Assembly: GCF_000739935.1 (NCBI RefSeq)
Contig: NZ_BBJU01000004.1
Span: 114,390-178,389 of the forward strand
DNA from: Agrobacterium rubi TR3 = NBRC 13261
Lineage (GTDB): Bacteria > Pseudomonadota > Alphaproteobacteria > Rhizobiales > Rhizobiaceae
Length of the DNA: 64,000 nt
Direction of reading: 5' to 3'
Shown here: piece by piece, positions 61,157 through 64,000 of the stretch
Position numbering within the stretch: the first letter of the stretch is position 1
Layout of the letters: each line of letters opens with the position of its first letter
Notes under the pieces: generated by a model
Database searches by the model: none
What the model was told of the DNA's origin: nothing
The model's input: only the letters and a program-made list of their open reading frames with translations
Position numbers and translations under genes: made by a program

Positions 61157-61293
61157 TTGGACAATATGCCGCACAGACACCGAATTTTTCTTTCGATGGT
61201 CGCAGTTTGACGGGCAAATCTCGCAGGCTGTCTTGCTCTTGAAAGGGCAGGGCGTTAAGACGCCATCGCATGACTGTTTCAGGAGCTCTCATC

Positions 61294-62583
61294 ATGACGA
61301 ATACAGATGCCTTCTTCTCCCGCCCGCTCGCCGAGGCCGATCCGACAATCTTCGGCGCGATCGAGAAGGAGCTTGGTCGTCAGCGCCACGAGATCGAGCT
61401 GATCGCCTCCGAAAACATCGTTTCCCGCGCCGTTCTCGAAGCGCAGGGTTCGATCATGACCAACAAATATGCCGAGGGATATCCAGGCAAGCGCTATTAC
61501 GGCGGCTGCCAGTTCGTGGATATCGCGGAAGAGCTGGCCATCGAGCGCGCCAAGAAACTGTTCTGCGTCAACTTCGCCAACGTTCAGCCGAACTCCGGTA
61601 GCCAAATGAACCAGGCCGTGTTCCTCGCGCTGCTCCAGCCGGGCGATACCTTCATGGGCCTCGACCTGAACTCAGGTGGTCACCTGACGCATGGTTCGCC
61701 GGTCAACATGTCCGGCAAGTGGTTCAACGTCGTGTCCTACGGTGTGCGCGAAGGTGACAACCTGCTTGATATGGACGAAGTCGAGCGCAAGGCCAAGGAA
61801 ACCAAGCCGAAGCTCATTCTGGCTGGTGGCACGGCCTATTCCCGCACCTGGGATTGGAAGCGTTTCCGCGAGATTGCCGACGAAGTCGGTGCTTACCTTA
61901 TGGTCGACATGGCGCACATCGCTGGCCTCGTTGCCGGTGGGCAGCATCCATCGCCGTTCCCACATTGCCACGTCGCCACGACGACGACCCACAAGTCGCT
62001 TCGCGGCCCGCGCGGCGGCATGATCCTGACCAATGACGAGGATCTGGCCAAGAAGTTCAACTCGGCTGTGTTCCCCGGCCTTCAGGGCGGCCCGCTGATG
62101 CATGTCATCGCCGCAAAGGCCGTTGCCTTCGGTGAAGCGCTTCAGCCGGAGTTCAAGGATTACGCCGCACAGGTCGTCAAGAACGCCAAGGCACTTGCCG
62201 AAACGCTGGTCGAAGGCGGTCTGGATGTTGTGTCTGGCGGCACCGACAACCACCTGATGCTGGTCGATCTTCGCAAGAAGAACGCCACTGGCAAGCGGGC
62301 GGAAGCAGCACTCGGTCGCGCCTACGTCACCTGCAACAAGAACGGCATCCCGTTCGACCCTGAAAAGCCGTTCGTCACATCGGGCGTTCGTCTCGGCACG
62401 CCAGCCGGTACGACACGCGGCTTCAAGGAAGCGGAATTCCGCGAAATCGGCAAGCTGATCGTCGAGACTTTGGACGGCCTCAAGGCTGCCAACTCCGATG
62501 AAGGCAATGCCAGCGTTGAAGCTGCGGTTCGTGAAAAGGTCGTCGCAATGACGGACCGGTTCCCGATGTACCCGTACCTGTAA
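61294..62583 (+). CDS. glyA: Serine hydroxymethyltransferase
   Basis: GlyA converts serine and tetrahydrofolate to glycine and methylene-tetrahydrofolate. The 429-residue fold-type I PLP enzyme shows [34 protein letters not shown] and the PLP lysine K234 in [13 protein letters not shown]. The C-terminal domain is complete. AGGAG precedes the ATG at 61294. It is followed by a palindromic repeat and nrdR. Confidence 0.97.
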   Translation: MTNTDAFFSRPLAEADPTIFGAIEKELGRQRHEIELIASENIVSRAVLEAQGSIMTNKYAEGYPGKRYYGGCQFVDIAEELAIERAKKLFCVNFANVQPNSGSQMNQAVFLALLQPGDTFMGLDLNSGGHLTHGSPVNMSGKWFNVVSYGVREGDNLLDMDEVERKAKETKPKLILAGGTAYSRTWDWKRFREIADEVGAYLMVDMAHIAGLVAGGQHPSPFPHCHVATTTTHKSLRGPRGGMILTNDEDLAKKFNSAVFPGLQGGPLMHVIAAKAVAFGEALQPEFKDYAAQVVKNAKALAETLVEGGLDVVSGGTDNHLMLVDLRKKNATGKRAEAALGRAYVTCNKNGIPFDPEKPFVTSGVRLGTPAGTTRGFKEAEFREIGKLIVETLDGLKAANSDEGNASVEAAVREKVVAMTDRFPMYPYL

Positions 62584-62591
62584 CAGTCTAT

Positions 62592-62712
62592 TCCATAATT
62601 GCCGCTGGTGGGCTGCAAATGGCAATTTCTGCGCTTCCGGTGCTCACGTACGTCAAGTACGCTGCGCTCCGGTTCTCGAAAGTACCATTTTCGCCACACC
62701 AGCAGCAATTCT
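62592..62712. repeat. Long palindromic intergenic element
   Basis: The outer arms ATTGCCGCTGGTG and CACCAGCAGCAAT face each other across about 100 bases. Inner arms also pair (AAATGG with CCATTT). The centre has CACGTACGTCAAGTACGCTG followed by CGCTCCGG, a pattern common between genes of rhizobia. It fits a RIME-type mosaic repeat that would fold in RNA between glyA and nrdR. Confidence 0.65.
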
Positions 62713-62741
62713 TGAACAGACAGTGAGATGAGGATGAAGTG

Positions 62742-63221
62742 ATGCGCTGCCCTTTTTGCGGCTCGGAAGATACGCAGGTCAAGGACTCGCGTCCGGCGGA
62801 GGATAACACCTCCATCCGCCGGCGGCGCATCTGCCCGGATTGCGGCGGTCGCTTCACGACCTATGAGCGCGTGCAGTTGCGCGAGCTGATGGTCATCAAA
62901 AAGAGCGGTCGCAAGCTGCCCTTCGACCGTGAAAAGCTGGTGCGATCCTTCGAGATCGCACTGCGCAAGCGCCCGGTGGACCGTGACCGCATAGAGCGGG
63001 CGGTGTCCGGCATTGCGCGTCGCCTGGAAAGCTCTGGCGAGACGGAAATTCCATCGGAAGAAATCGGTTTGCAGGTGCTGGAAGCGCTTAAGGGTCTCGA
63101 TGACGTGGCCTTCGTGCGCTATGCATCCGTATACCGCGATTTCAGCCATGCCGAAGATTTCGAGAACGTGATTGCCGAGATCAACGCCAAGATTGCGCGT
63201 GATACGGACGCCGGAGCGTAG
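62742..63221 (+). CDS. nrdR: Transcriptional repressor NrdR
   Basis: NrdR represses ribonucleotide reductase genes in response to ATP/dATP. The 159-residue protein has an N-terminal zinc ribbon (C3, C6, C31, C34 in MRCPFCGSE...[11 protein letters not shown]) and an ATP-cone domain ([29 protein letters not shown]). Length and start are standard. ribD follows five bases later, so the two are probably co-transcribed, as in many Alphaproteobacteria. Confidence 0.97.
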   Translation: MRCPFCGSEDTQVKDSRPAEDNTSIRRRRICPDCGGRFTTYERVQLRELMVIKKSGRKLPFDREKLVRSFEIALRKRPVDRDRIERAVSGIARRLESSGETEIPSEEIGLQVLEALKGLDDVAFVRYASVYRDFSHAEDFENVIAEINAKIARDTDAGA

Positions 63222-63225
63222 ACCC

Positions 63226-64000
63226 GTGACGACCCGCGCCGATGATGAACGGTTCATGGCACGGGCAATCGAGATTTCCCGCAGCCATACAGGCCTCACA
63301 GATACCAACCCCTCCGTCGGCTGCGTTCTCGTCAAAGATGGCGAGATCATCGCCGAAGCCGTGACCGCTATTGGCGGGCGCCCGCATGCGGAGCGTCAAG
63401 CACTGGAGATCGCGGGCGAGGCGGCGAGGGGTGCGACGGCCTATGTCACGCTCGAACCATGCTCCCATTTCGGCAGGACACCGCCCTGCGCCAATGCGCT
63501 GGTGGATTTCGGCGTCGCCCGCGTGGTTGCCGCCGTCGATGACCCGGATGTGAGAGTCTCCGGGCGCGGCTACCAGATTTTGCGCGATGCCGGGATTGCG
63601 GTCGAAAGCGGATTGCTGCGTCGTGAGGGTGAGCGGTTGATGGCCGGATATCTCACGCGGAAGATGAAGAAACGTCCGCATGTTATTTTAAAAATTGCAA
63701 TTTCTGCGGATGGTGTGATTGGCCGGGTTGGGGCAGGGCAGGTGGCGATTACCGGGCCGGAATCGCGACAGGCCGTGCATGAGCTGCGGGCGCGGTGTGA
63801 TGCTATTTTGGTTGGGATTGGGACGGTGATTGCCGATGACCCGGAGTTGACGGTACGGATTGCTGGGCTTGAGCATCGCTCGCCGGTGCGGATTGTGCTG
63901 GATCGGCGGTTGGAGTTGCCGGTCGGGTCGAAGTTGGTGCGGACGGCTGGGGATGTGGGTGTGGTGGTGGCGCGGGTGGGTTCGAGCGCGGAGCTACCCC
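63226..64000 (+). CDS. ribD: Riboflavin biosynthesis protein RibD, 3' end outside window
   Basis: RibD deaminates and then reduces the pyrimidine intermediate of riboflavin synthesis. The visible 258 codons hold the N-terminal deaminase with zinc ligands H54 (in PHAERQAL, catalytic Glu56), C79 and C88 (LEPCSHFGRTPPC), and the beginning of the reductase domain (RPHVILKIAISADGVIG). The start is a GTG at 63226, with an in-frame ATG at 63256 as alternative. The frame is open to the window end. Confidence 0.94.
   Translation, partial: MTTRADDERFMARAIEISRSHTGLTDTNPSVGCVLVKDGEIIAEAVTAIGGRPHAERQALEIAGEAARGATAYVTLEPCSHFGRTPPCANALVDFGVARVVAAVDDPDVRVSGRGYQILRDAGIAVESGLLRREGERLMAGYLTRKMKKRPHVILKIAISADGVIGRVGAGQVAITGPESRQAVHELRARCDAILVGIGTVIADDPELTVRIAGLEHRSPVRIVLDRRLELPVGSKLVRTAGDVGVVVARVGSSAELP

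Noticed and set aside
59993..61180. A 395-codon minus-strand frame opposite ldtP
   Set aside because: Antisense of ldtP; Arg/Val-rich with no domain.
61157..61293. Possible riboswitch ahead of glyA
   Set aside because: I could not fold a glycine, SAM or folate-type motif with its conserved bases here.
61672..62625. A 317-codon minus-strand frame opposite glyA
   Set aside because: Antisense of glyA; no domain.

Overview
The window looks like chromosome of a member of the Rhizobiaceae, most like Agrobacterium. Supporting signs are the gene complement (ilvIH, ilvC, pdxJ, hemB, glyA-nrdR-ribD), the LdtR/LdtP pair, a RopB/Omp25-type porin, an aspartate-rich HemB and GC-rich codon use. No species name can be proven from sequence alone.

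Host part, left (1-31443): a truncated HerA-like ATPase; an ilv leader peptide with attenuator followed by ilvI-ilvH; an aldo/keto reductase; a chemoreceptor ending in a CheR-docking type pentapeptide; a RecD-like helicase; a MerR regulator with an added C-terminal LuxR-like helix-turn-helix; pdxJ; a type II NADH dehydrogenase; a quinone reductase/HxlR regulator pair; a TetR regulator and ilvC; a FucU-type mutarotase; an aminotransferase; a PhzF protein; an iron-type ABC importer; a nuclease-fold hydrolase; an outer membrane protein; tRNA-Thr; several small housekeeping genes; hemB; and ldtR.

Integrated element (about 31411-58304, 26.9 kb): it sits in the 3' end of ldtR. A diverged copy of the last 35 bases of ldtR lies next to a tyrosine integrase at the right end, and both copies encode the same ten C-terminal residues. 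The element is a chimera. It carries a phage early region (ERF annealase, NinB, YqaJ exonuclease, replication-like proteins, HTH regulators, Ref-like HNH nuclease), an Sf6-like small terminase subunit, a truncated structural gene and a lysis-like block. Large terminase, portal, capsid and tail genes are missing. Next to this lies a plasmid-type mobilisation module: VirD4-type coupling protein, MOBQ-like relaxase and a candidate oriT, plus an ArdC-like antirestriction protein. Two near-identical 24-bp inverted repeats lie in two divergent promoter regions and probably bind one repressor. Accessory genes that may protect host or element include DUF3800, GIY-YIG, DUF4238 and H-NS-like proteins and an unrecognised 540-residue protein with a PD-(D/E)XK-like motif.

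Host part, right (58305-64000): a putative nucleotide-binding/TIR-like accessory gene immediately outside the attachment site, then ldtP (L,D-transpeptidase, the expected neighbour of ldtR, now about 28 kb away), glyA, a palindromic intergenic repeat, nrdR and the start of ribD.

The strongest candidate for an undescribed system is the element itself: a structural-gene-less phage remnant that appears to have exchanged virion transfer for conjugative mobilisation.
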